Source of the DNA: Nitrospira defluvii
GTDB taxonomy: Bacteria > Nitrospirota > Nitrospiria > Nitrospirales > Nitrospiraceae
DNA length: 41,892 nucleotides
Direction: 5' to 3'
Assembly (NCBI GenBank): GCA_011525625.1
Contig: WYAX01000002.1
Span: 1 to 41,892, forward strand
Each line of letters begins with the position of its first letter. Position 1 is the stretch's first letter. The notes beneath the pieces are model-generated. The model saw only the letters and a program-made list of their open reading frames with translations, was not told the DNA's origin and ran no database searches. Of the stretch, positions 12,488 to 21,597 are shown one piece after another. The position numbers and the translations under genes are program-made.

Positions 12488-15400
12488 ATGCGGCTTCATA
12501 CAGTGCGTACATTGTGCCTGGTGCTTCTGTGCGGCAGTCTCACGGGCGTCGTTCAGCCGGTTGACGCGAAGGAAACGGACACGGCTGAGCCGATCCAGGG
12601 GATCAGCGCCTCGGTCCAACCCGATCTGTTCACCGGCGTGTTGACGACGAGTGTGCCGCTCCTCGTGCCGCCGGGCCGTCATGGGATGCAGCCCACACTT
12701 GCCCTGGCCTATGAGAGCAGCGGCGGCAATGATTGGGTGGGGATGGGCTGGAAGCTGGGCCTGGGCGCCGTCGAACGGCAAACCCGCTTCGGCGTGGACT
12801 ATGCCGCGCACGACTACACCCTGGGCGTGAACGGCATCGCCGGGGATCTGGTGCCCGCGCCGTCTCCGGCCCCCAGCACGGAGTACCGGCTGAAGATCGA
12901 AGGGCCGTTTGTGCGAGTCCAGCGACTCACCGCCGGGGATGGACAGACCTATTTTGTCGCGACAGACAAGTCCGGCACGACCTATTCCTTCGGGCAAACG
13001 GCAGGCTCCCGCGTCGTTGACCCGGCGGATGCGGCGCGGATTTTCAAATGGGCCCTGGATCGCGTGGAAGATCGGGACGGCAATTATCTGACCGTCACCT
13101 ACACGAAAGACCAGAACCAGATTTATTTGAACGAGGTGGCCTATGCCGGCAACGGCAGCACCACGCCCACAAATCTCGTCACCTTTCATCTCGAAGACCG
13201 CGCCGATACGCAAGCGCTCTATGTGCCGAACTTCAAGGTCGTGACCGCGAAGCGGCTCAAATCCATCGATGTGCAGGCCAACAGTGCCCGCGTCCGTGCC
13301 TATCAGGTCACCTACGCCAGTAGCCAGACCACCGGACGATCGCTCCTGGCGTCGATCCAACAGTATGGGAGTGACGCGGTCTTCAACGGCTCCTACGCGA
13401 TCACCAGTGGCACCGCGTTGCCGCCGGTCAGCGTAGGCTATGAATCAGAAACCATAGCCTTAGGAGAAGACAGTGTCTGGGGCACCAGAAGTTATGGCAT
13501 CAATTGTATTGGCACGCCCAACTGTCGCCCGGCGGTGAGTTTTGCCGATGTAAACGGCGATGGCCGGGCCGATGTGGTCTATGAACGGACGGATGTGACC
13601 GAATTTCGCGTCCTCCTCTCGTCCGGCACCAGTTTTGGCACCGATACGGCCTGGGGTTCGCGGGCGTATGGCGTGGCCTGTACAGGTGCCTCGAATTGTC
13701 TCCCGAACTTCACCTTCGCGGATGTGAACGGAGACGGCAAGGCCGATTTCATTTATCAGCGAACGGATGTCGATGAGTTCCGCGTGCTGCTCTCCACCGG
13801 GACCGGCTTTGGGACCGACACCGCCTGGGGCTCGAAGAGTTATGGCGTGGCCTGTCTGGGAAGTTCGAATTGCCGACCGGGGTTCGCCTGGACGGATGTG
13901 AACGGCGACGGCAAGGTCGATTTCGTCTACCACCGATCGGATGTCGATGAATGGCGTGTGATGCTCTCGACCGGGACCAGTTTTGGCACGGATACGGCAT
14001 GGGGGACGAAGGCCTACGGCATTGCCTGCATCGGCGCGACCAATTGCCAGCCCAGTTTTAGCTTTGTCGATCTCAATGGAGACGGGCGCACGGATATTGT
14101 CTACGAGCGGACGGGAACAACGGAGTTCCGCGCCCTGCTGTCCACCGGGACGGCCTTTGCCACGGACACGGCCTGGGGAGCCAGGTCCTATGGGATTGGC
14201 TGTGCCGGTGCGTCGAATTGCGTGCCGGCCTTCGGGTTCTTCGACGGCAATGGCGATGGCAAGGCGGATTTCATCTATCACCGGGTGGATGCCAATCAGT
14301 TCCGCGTCCTGCTCTCGACCGGCAGCGGATTCGACACCGATACGGACTGGGGGAACAAAGACTATGGCGTGGCCTGTGCAGGGTCCAGCAACTGCCAACC
14401 GGCCTTCGGGTATTTTGATACCAATGGGGATGGCAAATCGGACTTTGTGTACAACCGCGACAATTCCACGGAACTCCGCGCGGTCGTCTCCAACGGGGCT
14501 AATTACAATCCCGATGCCCTCTGGGGTACCCGTGGAGCAGGCATCTCCTGCGTCGGCCCTCCGACCTGCCAGCCCAGCTTTTCCTATATCGATGTCACCG
14601 GCGACGGCAAAGCCGACTTTACCTATATCCAATCGGACAACAATAATCTGCGGGTGGCGCCGAGTGGGCCCGGCAAGTTCCTGCTGACCTCCGTCACCAA
14701 TGGACTGGGTGGCGCGACGACCATCGCCTATACCTATTCCACTCAGTACACCAATACGCAGCTTCCCATCCCGCTGGCCACGGTGAGTTCGCTGACGACC
14801 TGCGACAATTGGAACGGGTCGTCTTGTACCGGAACCGCTTCGGTGACCTCGTACCTCTATAGTGGCGGGTTCTATCACATTGCTGAACGGGACCTGCGAG
14901 GGTTTAATTATGTGAAGGTCACGGGACCGACCGGCCCCAGCGGCGAACAAGCCATCACGGAAACCTGGTTCCATCAAGGCAACGATGTGGCGGTGGACAC
15001 CAACAATCCAAACGTTGCGGTGGGCTATACGAAGGGCTTGGCCTATCGCGTCAAGGTCACCGATGCAGCCGGGTATATCTTTTCGAATACGACCACGGCC
15101 TATGTGGCCGACAGCGACAGCGCCGCCCCCTACTTTACTCCGGTGGCCCAGGTGGATGGCTCGCTCGATAACGGGGCGAAGCAGACCCGGACGGTCTATG
15201 CCGACTATGACGCCTATGGCAATCTCCTGCGCGAAGACCAGTCCGGTGATTTGAGCACGACCAGTGATGATCGGACCGTGGTGCGGACGTTTGGGAACAA
15301 TACGACCGATTGGCTGCTGGGCTTTCCCACCAGTGAAACCGTCTATCAAGGTATCGGGCTGAGCCCGCAAGTGGCCCAATCCACCTTCTATTATGACGGG

Positions 15401-18400
15401 ACGACGAGCTGTACCACCCCCTCGACGAACCAGACGCCCACCAAGGGGCATCTGACCCGCACCGTGCGATGGCTCAACGGCGGGACGAACCCTGAAACCC
15501 GGATGGCTTATGATGCGTATGGGAACCTGATCTGCACCCGTGATGCGAACGGGAACAGCAGCACGCTGGCCTATGACGCGACTAACACCTTTCCCACCAC
15601 CGCCACCAATGCCCTGAGTCAGGTCACGACCACCCAGTATTATGGCGTGGGCGGCCAAGGCCTGACGAACGGGGTGTTCGGGCAGGTCAAGAACGTCACG
15701 GACGCCAACAGCCAGACGACCGCCTATGAGTATGACCCGCTGAGCCGCAGGACGAAGAGCACGGCCCCGGATGGGCTGGTGATCACGACCACCTACAACT
15801 ATGGCTCCGGCTTTTCCGTCGGCACGCAACATGTCCTGACCAGCAGTTCCGGAGCCGGCGTGACGACGGCCTTGACCAGCGCAAACTACTTCGATGGCCT
15901 CGGCCGTTCGCTCAAGACCGAATCCAGCGGGCCGGACAGCGCGACGATTGTGACGGAACTGGAGTATGACAATCGCGGGGCCGTGCGGAAACGGAGCTTG
16001 CCCTACTTCAAGACGGTCGAGTCTGTCACGGGGCGGTGGTCTACGATGCAGTATGATGCGCTGGGTCGGCTCACACGCCTCGATTTGCCAGACGGCACCC
16101 GGAACTTGGCCTGTACCAGTGCCTGGGTCAGCGTGTCGATCGATGCGGCGAACCACCGGAAGCGCCAGACGAACGATGCCTATGGCCGGACGGTCCGGAT
16201 CGATGAATATCAGGGCAGCTTCAGCACCTGTGACACCACCGTTGGCAGCCCTTATGCCACGACCACCTATCAGTACGATACGCTCGGGAGTTTGCTCTCC
16301 GTCACCGACGCCAAGGGCAATGTGACGACGATGACCTATGACACGTTGAGCCGCAAGACGGCCATGCATGACCCGGACATGGGCGACTGGAGTTACCTCT
16401 ATGACGCCGTCGGCAATCTGACCAAGCAGACCGATGCGAAAAGTCAGCTCCTCTGGTTCCGCTATGACGCGCTCAACCGGCGCACGCAGAAGGATTTTAC
16501 GACGCAGAAGTCTCCCGGCGCCGGGGATGTCGTCTACACCTACGACGGCGGCACATACAATCGCAATGGGCGTCTCCAGCAAGTCGTCGATGCGTCCGGG
16601 ACCATCGTCTTGCGCTACGATGCCCTGGGCCGGATCACGCAGACCGACAAGACCTTGGATGGGACGACGTATACCACGCAGAGTACCTATGACGGCCTGG
16701 GCCGCCTCCTGACCGTGACCTATCCCGGCACGCCCACGACAACGATCAGCTATGCCTACAACGGCCCGCTGTTGGACAAGGTCTTCGATACCAGCACGAC
16801 CTATATCCAGTACAGCCAATACAATGCCTTAGGCCAGGCCGGCCTCACGCGCTACGGCAATGGCGTGACCACGACGAAGACCTACGCCCAGACGACCAAC
16901 ACGGTCTGTTCCCAACAGAATTTCCGGCTCTGTACCTTGAAGACGGCCGGACCAGCGGGGGTGCTCACGGCCAGCGCGGCGGCTCCCGGTTCGTCTGTCA
17001 ACCTGTCCACCGAAGGGACCACGGACTGGGCCCACTGGGGCCTGACGAATGCCTCCAGCTTTAACCACAAGAGCGGCGTCACGGCGCAGATCAGCACCTT
17101 CTCGGCGGTGGGCGGCGGCACGGCCCAACGCTTTGACGATAATCCCACCACCTATACGTGGACGGGCGGGACCCCCACGTCCAGCGCGACGAACAGCCCG
17201 ACCGGCCTGTACATCGTCGGGCTCAATAAGGGATTCCAACTCACCCTGCCGGCCGACACGACCCCTCGCACCCTGAAGCTCTATGTGGGCGGGTGGGGCG
17301 CGCAGGCCAAATTCGAAGCCAGTTTGAGCGATCAGAGCGCGGCAAGTTATACCGACACCTCGTTCAACGACTCCGGCAGTGGCGATGGGACCAACCGTGT
17401 CTATACGTTGACGTACCAGGCGGCCTCTCCCAATCAGAGCCTCACGCTCACCTGGACGGTGACGGGCATGAATGATGCCCAGTGGGGGAACGTCAGCCTG
17501 CAGGGAGCCACCCTCGTCACGGGGTCGGTCAGTGGTGCCCTGGCCGGCAGTCTCGCGACGCCCGGTGCCACGGTCAATTTGACGACCGAAGGCACGACGG
17601 ATTGGGTCCATTGGGGGCTCGTCAATACGTCCAGTTTTGATCGGAAGAGCGGGGTGACCGCACAGATCAGCAACTATACCAGTCTCGGGGGCGGCACGGC
17701 CGGTCGCTACGACACCAACCCCACGGGGTACAGCTGGACAGATGGCACGCCCACGGCCAGTGCCACGAACTCTCCTTCCGGCCTCTATATCACGGGCCTC
17801 AATAAAGGCTTCCAGATCACCGCGCCGGCGGACACCACCACGCGGACTCTCCGGGTGCACGTCGGCATCTGGGGGGCGCGAGGGAAACTCGAAGCCACGT
17901 TAAGCGACAGCAGCGCCAGTGCCTATGTGGACACCTCCGTCACCGATCCGGGCGGGAGTTCCGATGGCTTGGCGCGGGTCTACACCCTGACCTATCGGGC
18001 CGGTTCGGCCAATCAGACGCTCACGGTCAACTGGACCGTGGAGACGGTGCACGATGCGCCGTGGGGCAATGTCACCCTGCAGGCGGCCACGCTGGTGACC
18101 CACAGCAACAGCGGCACGATCTATCAAGACTTGCAGTATGCCTATACGGCGGATGGCAACCTCACCACCATTGCCGACCACACGGTCGCGGGCGGGGCAG
18201 GGGATCAGGCCCTGACCTACGACAGTCTGGACCGGCTGACTGAAGCTGAAGGTCCGTACGGCACCGGCGGGGCATCGGCCTCGATCACCTATAGTTACAA
18301 CGAAATCGGCAATCTGACCGCCAATTCGCAGGTGGGCAGCTACGCCTATCCCACCAGTGGATCAAGCAGCGTGCGCCCTCATGCCGTGAGCACGGCGGGG

Positions 18401-19897
18401 AGCAACAGTTACACCTACGACGCCAACGGCAATATGACCGCCGGCGCGGGCCGATCCTTCACCTACAACCTGGAGAACAAACCGCTCACGATCACGATTG
18501 GCGGACAGACGACGACGTTTGTCTATGATGGGGATAATGGGCGCGTGAAGAAGATTGTGGGGAGTACCACGACGCGGTACATCAGCCAGCTCTATGAATG
18601 TGAGAACACGAGCTGCTCACGGATGATCTTCGCCGGGTCAGAACGCGTGGCGACGCTGGTCCCGAGCGGCGGCATCCACTATTACCACCCGGACCATCTC
18701 GGCTCGTCGTCTGTGATAACCGACGAGACCGGTGCTAAGGTCCAGAACCTCACCTATTTTCCGTACGGCGCGACCCGCACGAACAGTTCCCCTGTCACGC
18801 CGGCGGTCAACGTGCCGTATAAATACACGGGCAAAGAACTCGATGCCAGCACCGATCTCTATTATTATGGGGCACGGTATTATGATCCGGTGCTCGCCCG
18901 GTTCCTCAGTGCGGACACCCTCGTGCCGAATCCGCGCGATCCGCAAGAACTCAATCGTTACACCTACGCCGGCAGCAATCCCTTTCTGTACACCGATCCC
19001 ACCGGGCATTTTAAGATCAAGTTCACGAAGTTCTTTTCTCGGGCATTCGGAGATGTTGGAACTGCAATTGTTGGAGTCGCAGGCCAGGCGTTAGGCACCT
19101 ATTTTTATTTCACCGGAAACTTTGTACTTGCCAATATTCTTTCTCAAGCCGGGACAGCTACGTTGACGCAGTCCCAGACCGGGCGAACCGTACTCCAAGC
19201 ACAGGTATCCATCGCTGGGAGTGGACTTGGAGGAGCAATAATTGGAGGGACAGCGGGAGGAATATTTGGAGGAGCGCTGGGCTCTACAGTAAATGCCGGT
19301 TTATCTCAGGCCGCTGGTCATAATGTTAATTTTGGAATGACGGTGTTGGCGGGCGCTTTGGGTGGAGGACTTAATGCATTTGCAGGAGGCTTAAATCTGG
19401 AGGGGATCGCAGGGGTAGGATTGCGAGTTGGATTTCATGGTATGGCAGGTGGTGTAGTTTCTGAATTGCTTGGAGATGGGTTCTTGAAGGGCTTTGCCCT
19501 ATCAAGTGCGTCAAGTTTGTTAAGTGAGGGATACCAAGCATATGTTGGTTACAAATTGGATGCGATGCCAGGCGGCAATGCACAGGTTAAAGGTCCAGGG
19601 GTAGATGTCATACCTGGTGCCAACAATGTTGGACTTGCGCTGAGAAGTGGGGTTGAGCCAGGATTTTTTAGTGAAGGGTCGGCTTTATCACGAGGTTTGA
19701 ACGCGATTCCAGGCATTAATGCCGTAGCGGGCCTGCATGATGTCATGAATGGTACCGGTGGATTCGGCGTGTACGGAGAAAAGGTTTTTGCCTTCACCAA
19801 CGTTCCTACCATGCCAATTGCGGCTGCAGCAACATACGGAGGGTTTGTGCATAGATTCGTGCCGGAACTCCTGATATACGAGAACCTGAGGAAGTGA
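12488..19897 (+). CDS. Giant secreted SpvB/FG-GAP/RHS-repeat protein with variable C-terminal tip
   Basis: 2469 aa; ATG 12488 is preceded by ggagaggag and starts a Sec signal peptide (MRLHTVRTLCLVLLCG). Order: SpvB-like domain (about 30-320), seven 58-aa FG-GAP/VCBS-type repeats (328-733), each with a DxNGDGxxD calcium loop or a close variant and a Cys pair, YD/RHS repeats (about 860-1480), two tandem copies of a roughly 170-aa domain (about 1500-1870), more YD repeats, then the RHS core end ARYYDPVLARFLSADTLVP and DPTG at 2170. After it come about 296 residues of Gly-rich, hydrophobic tip in more AT-rich DNA. RHS shells enclose a C-terminal effector released by autocleavage. The tip matches no toxin I can name. 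It is probably exported and used in competition or contact, and is cargo of the tRNA island. Confidence 0.9.
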   Translation: MRLHTVRTLCLVLLCGSLTGVVQPVDAKETDTAEPIQGISASVQPDLFTGVLTTSVPLLVPPGRHGMQPTLALAYESSGGNDWVGMGWKLGLGAVERQTRFGVDYAAHDYTLGVNGIAGDLVPAPSPAPSTEYRLKIEGPFVRVQRLTAGDGQTYFVATDKSGTTYSFGQTAGSRVVDPADAARIFKWALDRVEDRDGNYLTVTYTKDQNQIYLNEVAYAGNGSTTPTNLVTFHLEDRADTQALYVPNFKVVTAKRLKSIDVQANSARVRAYQVTYASSQTTGRSLLASIQQYGSDAVFNGSYAITSGTALPPVSVGYESETIALGEDSVWGTRSYGINCIGTPNCRPAVSFADVNGDGRADVVYERTDVTEFRVLLSSGTSFGTDTAWGSRAYGVACTGASNCLPNFTFADVNGDGKADFIYQRTDVDEFRVLLSTGTGFGTDTAWGSKSYGVACLGSSNCRPGFAWTDVNGDGKVDFVYHRSDVDEWRVMLSTGTSFGTDTAWGTKAYGIACIGATNCQPSFSFVDLNGDGRTDIVYERTGTTEFRALLSTGTAFATDTAWGARSYGIGCAGASNCVPAFGFFDGNGDGKADFIYHRVDANQFRVLLSTGSGFDTDTDWGNKDYGVACAGSSNCQPAFGYFDTNGDGKSDFVYNRDNSTELRAVVSNGANYNPDALWGTRGAGISCVGPPTCQPSFSYIDVTGDGKADFTYIQSDNNNLRVAPSGPGKFLLTSVTNGLGGATTIAYTYSTQYTNTQLPIPLATVSSLTTCDNWNGSSCTGTASVTSYLYSGGFYHIAERDLRGFNYVKVTGPTGPSGEQAITETWFHQGNDVAVDTNNPNVAVGYTKGLAYRVKVTDAAGYIFSNTTTAYVADSDSAAPYFTPVAQVDGSLDNGAKQTRTVYADYDAYGNLLREDQSGDLSTTSDDRTVVRTFGNNTTDWLLGFPTSETVYQGIGLSPQVAQSTFYYDGTTSCTTPSTNQTPTKGHLTRTVRWLNGGTNPETRMAYDAYGNLICTRDANGNSSTLAYDATNTFPTTATNALSQVTTTQYYGVGGQGLTNGVFGQVKNVTDANSQTTAYEYDPLSRRTKSTAPDGLVITTTYNYGSGFSVGTQHVLTSSSGAGVTTALTSANYFDGLGRSLKTESSGPDSATIVTELEYDNRGAVRKRSLPYFKTVESVTGRWSTMQYDALGRLTRLDLPDGTRNLACTSAWVSVSIDAANHRKRQTNDAYGRTVRIDEYQGSFSTCDTTVGSPYATTTYQYDTLGSLLSVTDAKGNVTTMTYDTLSRKTAMHDPDMGDWSYLYDAVGNLTKQTDAKSQLLWFRYDALNRRTQKDFTTQKSPGAGDVVYTYDGGTYNRNGRLQQVVDASGTIVLRYDALGRITQTDKTLDGTTYTTQSTYDGLGRLLTVTYPGTPTTTISYAYNGPLLDKVFDTSTTYIQYSQYNALGQAGLTRYGNGVTTTKTYAQTTNTVCSQQNFRLCTLKTAGPAGVLTASAAAPGSSVNLSTEGTTDWAHWGLTNASSFNHKSGVTAQISTFSAVGGGTAQRFDDNPTTYTWTGGTPTSSATNSPTGLYIVGLNKGFQLTLPADTTPRTLKLYVGGWGAQAKFEASLSDQSAASYTDTSFNDSGSGDGTNRVYTLTYQAASPNQSLTLTWTVTGMNDAQWGNVSLQGATLVTGSVSGALAGSLATPGATVNLTTEGTTDWVHWGLVNTSSFDRKSGVTAQISNYTSLGGGTAGRYDTNPTGYSWTDGTPTASATNSPSGLYITGLNKGFQITAPADTTTRTLRVHVGIWGARGKLEATLSDSSASAYVDTSVTDPGGSSDGLARVYTLTYRAGSANQTLTVNWTVETVHDAPWGNVTLQAATLVTHSNSGTIYQDLQYAYTADGNLTTIADHTVAGGAGDQALTYDSLDRLTEAEGPYGTGGASASITYSYNEIGNLTANSQVGSYAYPTSGSSSVRPHAVSTAGSNSYTYDANGNMTAGAGRSFTYNLENKPLTITIGGQTTTFVYDGDNGRVKKIVGSTTTRYISQLYECENTSCSRMIFAGSERVATLVPSGGIHYYHPDHLGSSSVITDETGAKVQNLTYFPYGATRTNSSPVTPAVNVPYKYTGKELDASTDLYYYGARYYDPVLARFLSADTLVPNPRDPQELNRYTYAGSNPFLYTDPTGHFKIKFTKFFSRAFGDVGTAIVGVAGQALGTYFYFTGNFVLANILSQAGTATLTQSQTGRTVLQAQVSIAGSGLGGAIIGGTAGGIFGGALGSTVNAGLSQAAGHNVNFGMTVLAGALGGGLNAFAGGLNLEGIAGVGLRVGFHGMAGGVVSELLGDGFLKGFALSSASSLLSEGYQAYVGYKLDAMPGGNAQVKGPGVDVIPGANNVGLALRSGVEPGFFSEGSALSRGLNAIPGINAVAGLHDVMNGTGGFGVYGEKVFAFTNVPTMPIAAAATYGGFVHRFVPELLIYENLRK
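13469..14686 (+). repeat. Seven tandem 174-bp repeats (FG-GAP units) inside the RHS gene
   Basis: Seven copies of exactly 58 codons, each of the form DTAWGxxxYGxxC...NC, then FxDVNGDGxxDFxY, then EFRVLLSTGTxFGT. The two cysteines are kept in every copy. The last copy has diverged most. Confidence 0.9.
19009..19897 (+). other. Variable tip of the RHS protein (candidate effector domain)
   Basis: Starts right after the DPTG motif. Base composition drops compared with the RHS shell. The product is a chain of Gly/Ala-rich hydrophobic stretches (IAGSGLGGAIIGG, LAGALGGGLNAFAGG), then PGINAVAGLHDVMNGTGGFG near the end. This suggests a membrane-active or pretoxin-like segment; no enzyme motif is seen. 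It is a separately acquired module, as usual for RHS tips. Confidence 0.6.
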
Positions 19898-20099
19898 ACA
19901 ATTCACACGATCGAGAATCAAGGCTATCGCGCTGTTTCAACAGGAAGGTTACAGTGTCTTCGTCGTATATATCAGGAGCTTATTCAACTGGAGTTGGTCC
20001 AATCAGCACGGTTAATATCGGAATCTGTTGTGGGTAGGTCGCTACAACACTTACGTGAAGCTATTGGAGGTATGAGAATCAAGGTACTGGAGGACGTCA
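19898..20099 (+). other. Short linker with a possible degraded coding remnant
   Basis: A plus-strand frame reads LRRIYQELIQLELVQSARLI onward, with natural-looking helical composition, and continues to a stop at 20182, overlapping the next gene. It has no good start. It may be a remnant of an earlier tip/immunity cassette displaced downstream, as is common after RHS genes. Confidence 0.25.
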
Positions 20100-20705
20100 A
20101 TGGTTCGATTGCTTTCGACCGTAGCCTGGTTGACGATCGTAATTTTTTCTCAAGGTGGATGTACGCTGGTTTGGCACGTTAGTTCTCCAGATATTCAGAA
20201 CAGTGCTTCAGGCCACAGACCTCAGAGAGATTTCATGACGTATCGGCTAATCTATGATGCGCCACATCTCTCGGAGTTCGTATATCAAACCGGGAAGTCT
20301 AAGTTTCGTGACAATATGCAAGCTGCAGTTGAACGTGCGGGATTTCGCTTGGTTGATGAAGGGTTGTCAGACAAAGTGCTACACGTTTATGTGCGAGAGA
20401 GCCCTCCCGGAGGAGCAGCAGCGCATGAGTTTTTGACCGGTCTCTCACTTGGAATAATTCCAACATGGGGAACTCGTGAGGGGATGTATGAGTTTGATCT
20501 TCGGCTTTGTCGAAAGGACAGTGCGTTAGCTCAATCACGATATCTCATCCATACGAAAACGTTTAACTGGATTCTTGTAATCCCCGTATTATGGATCAAT
20601 TTATTTACGTGGAATGATACGCCTCAGTTATTAGGAGCGGCCGTTGAATCGTTCCTGCTTGAGAATGGAGATGAAAAAAAAACGCAAGACCAATTTGGTT
20701 GCTAG
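20100..20705 (+). CDS. Lipoprotein downstream of the RHS tip, candidate immunity protein
   Basis: 201 aa. The N-terminus MVRLLSTVAWLTIVIFSQGG ends in a lipobox with Cys21, so it is probably a membrane-anchored lipoprotein. There is a second hydrophobic stretch at about 155-172 (FNWILVIPVLWINLF). ATG 20100 follows ggagg. It shares the AT-rich composition of the RHS tip, and RHS immunity genes normally follow the tip directly; here a 200-base gap intervenes. An envelope-located immunity lipoprotein would suit a tip that attacks membranes or periplasm, but this is inference. No family is recognised. Confidence 0.6.
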   Translation: MVRLLSTVAWLTIVIFSQGGCTLVWHVSSPDIQNSASGHRPQRDFMTYRLIYDAPHLSEFVYQTGKSKFRDNMQAAVERAGFRLVDEGLSDKVLHVYVRESPPGGAAAHEFLTGLSLGIIPTWGTREGMYEFDLRLCRKDSALAQSRYLIHTKTFNWILVIPVLWINLFTWNDTPQLLGAAVESFLLENGDEKKTQDQFGC

Positions 20706-21449
20706 GGTGAGCGGGCATCCTCCGCTTTCGCTATAATCACAACAAATTTGACCCAAAAGCCTGACGTTGATCTTGAGAGAAAGAAAAGATGTTGGCAATT
20801 TCTATTTAACTGCCCGATCATATTGAATGTGCCCAAGTAATCGCGCAGTAACGTTTTTGTGTGTCCTATATCGGACAGACTATTTGTAGGCCATGAATAA
20901 TCGTGTGGCAGATAGAATCTTAGAGCAATTAAGGCATTGATTCCCCTCTTTCCCGGATGGCTTTAAGGCGAGACTTTGGCGTTCAAATGCAGTCGATACA
21001 GCTAAGCGGCAAACCCAACAGCTTCAATTTTAAACGAAATAGCTTTTCCCAACGATGGGCGTAGCGGTTGCCCTTTTCCACCATCGGTCTTGCGCCACCC
21101 ACTAAGCTGCTAAAGCTGTCACATCAATTCCAAAGAACCAAGTTTCTGATCCTCCTCTGGAAAATCCCGTTAGGGACGCCATCAGCGCAAGAATTGCTAC
21201 CACGCTGATACCAGGATACCCAACGGTGCTTGGGCCGTGTCCGTCCCACAGTGGCGACAAGAAATAGCCAGATGTCCTCAGTTAGGTATTAACCCTACGT
21301 GTTCCGGGCGTGTCACTCCTGCAGCTGAAACGACATAAATCCAGCTCATTTCACCTGACATGAGCCAAAGAAGATAAACAGCGCAAATCGCCGCTCTGAG
21401 CCGGTTTTGGCCGAACTGTGAAGGATTTATATTGGTGCGTCAGAATGGC
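20706..21449. other. Gene-poor AT-rich right end of the island
   Basis: About 740 bases without an open frame of note on either strand. Probably decayed DNA between the last cargo gene and attR. No tRNA-like or IS-like sequence was seen apart from the attachment site that follows. Confidence 0.5.
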
Positions 21450-21488
21450 TTAGGAAACCGCTGCTCTATCCAACTGAGCTACGGGGGC
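21450..21488 (-). repeat. Island attR: duplicated 5' half of tRNA-Arg
   Basis: 39 bases identical to 4435-4473: GCCCCC through the D-arm to the anticodon loop on the minus strand. The 3' half of the tRNA is absent, so it cannot work as a tRNA. It marks the right boundary of the 17-kb island and probably keeps the original tRNA promoter upstream of it (21489 onward). Confidence 0.85.
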
Positions 21489-21536
21489 GTCGTCGTACGA
21501 TACTGAAAGCGGACACGATTGTCTACAGCGAGGCAG

Positions 21537-21568
21537 GCCTCCGAAGGGGCGTGATCACCTTCGGAGGC
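21537..21568. terminator. Inverted repeat, probable terminator of the repeat lipoprotein gene
   Basis: GCCTCCGAAGG (21537-21547) pairs with CCTTCGGAGGC (21558-21568), 11 bp with a 10-nt loop, 30 bases beyond the lipoprotein stop. It has no clear T-tract, so termination strength is uncertain. Confidence 0.5.
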
Positions 21569-21597
21569 GCGTCACAGATTTCACGAAGCCGTCCCAC

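Larger units (their letters stand above)
4435..21488. mobile_element. 17-kb tRNA-Arg genomic island: inovirus genes plus RHS cargo
   Basis: Delimited by the 39-bp tRNA-Arg duplication (distance between copies 17,015 bp), with a tyrosine recombinase next to the intact tRNA. Contents in order: integrase, excisionase, hairpin region, radC, inovirus module on the minus strand, repeat-bearing control region, RHS protein, small lipoprotein, then gene-poor AT-rich DNA. About 17 kb would be large for a filamentous-phage genome. The RHS part may therefore be cargo acquired by the island, or two elements may have fused with only the outer sites kept. Confidence 0.75.

Noticed and set aside
13469..14686. 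The regular 174-bp repeats as a CRISPR-like or satellite array
   Set aside because: The repeats are in-frame coding units of exactly 58 codons with codon-level variation; there are no spacers. No CRISPR array was seen anywhere in the window.
13460..16819. A 1119-codon open frame on the minus strand opposite the RHS gene
   Set aside because: It mirrors the GC-rich, periodic repeats of the RHS gene, has Arg/Gly/Ile-rich low-complexity composition, no domain and no ribosome-binding site. The plus strand has unmistakable RHS and FG-GAP domains.
16829..17860. A 343-codon minus-strand frame opposite the duplicated RHS domain
   Set aside because: Same shadow effect as above; composition is not protein-like.
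21450..21488. A second tRNA-Arg gene
   Set aside because: Only the 5' half is present; the 3' half and the T-arm are missing.
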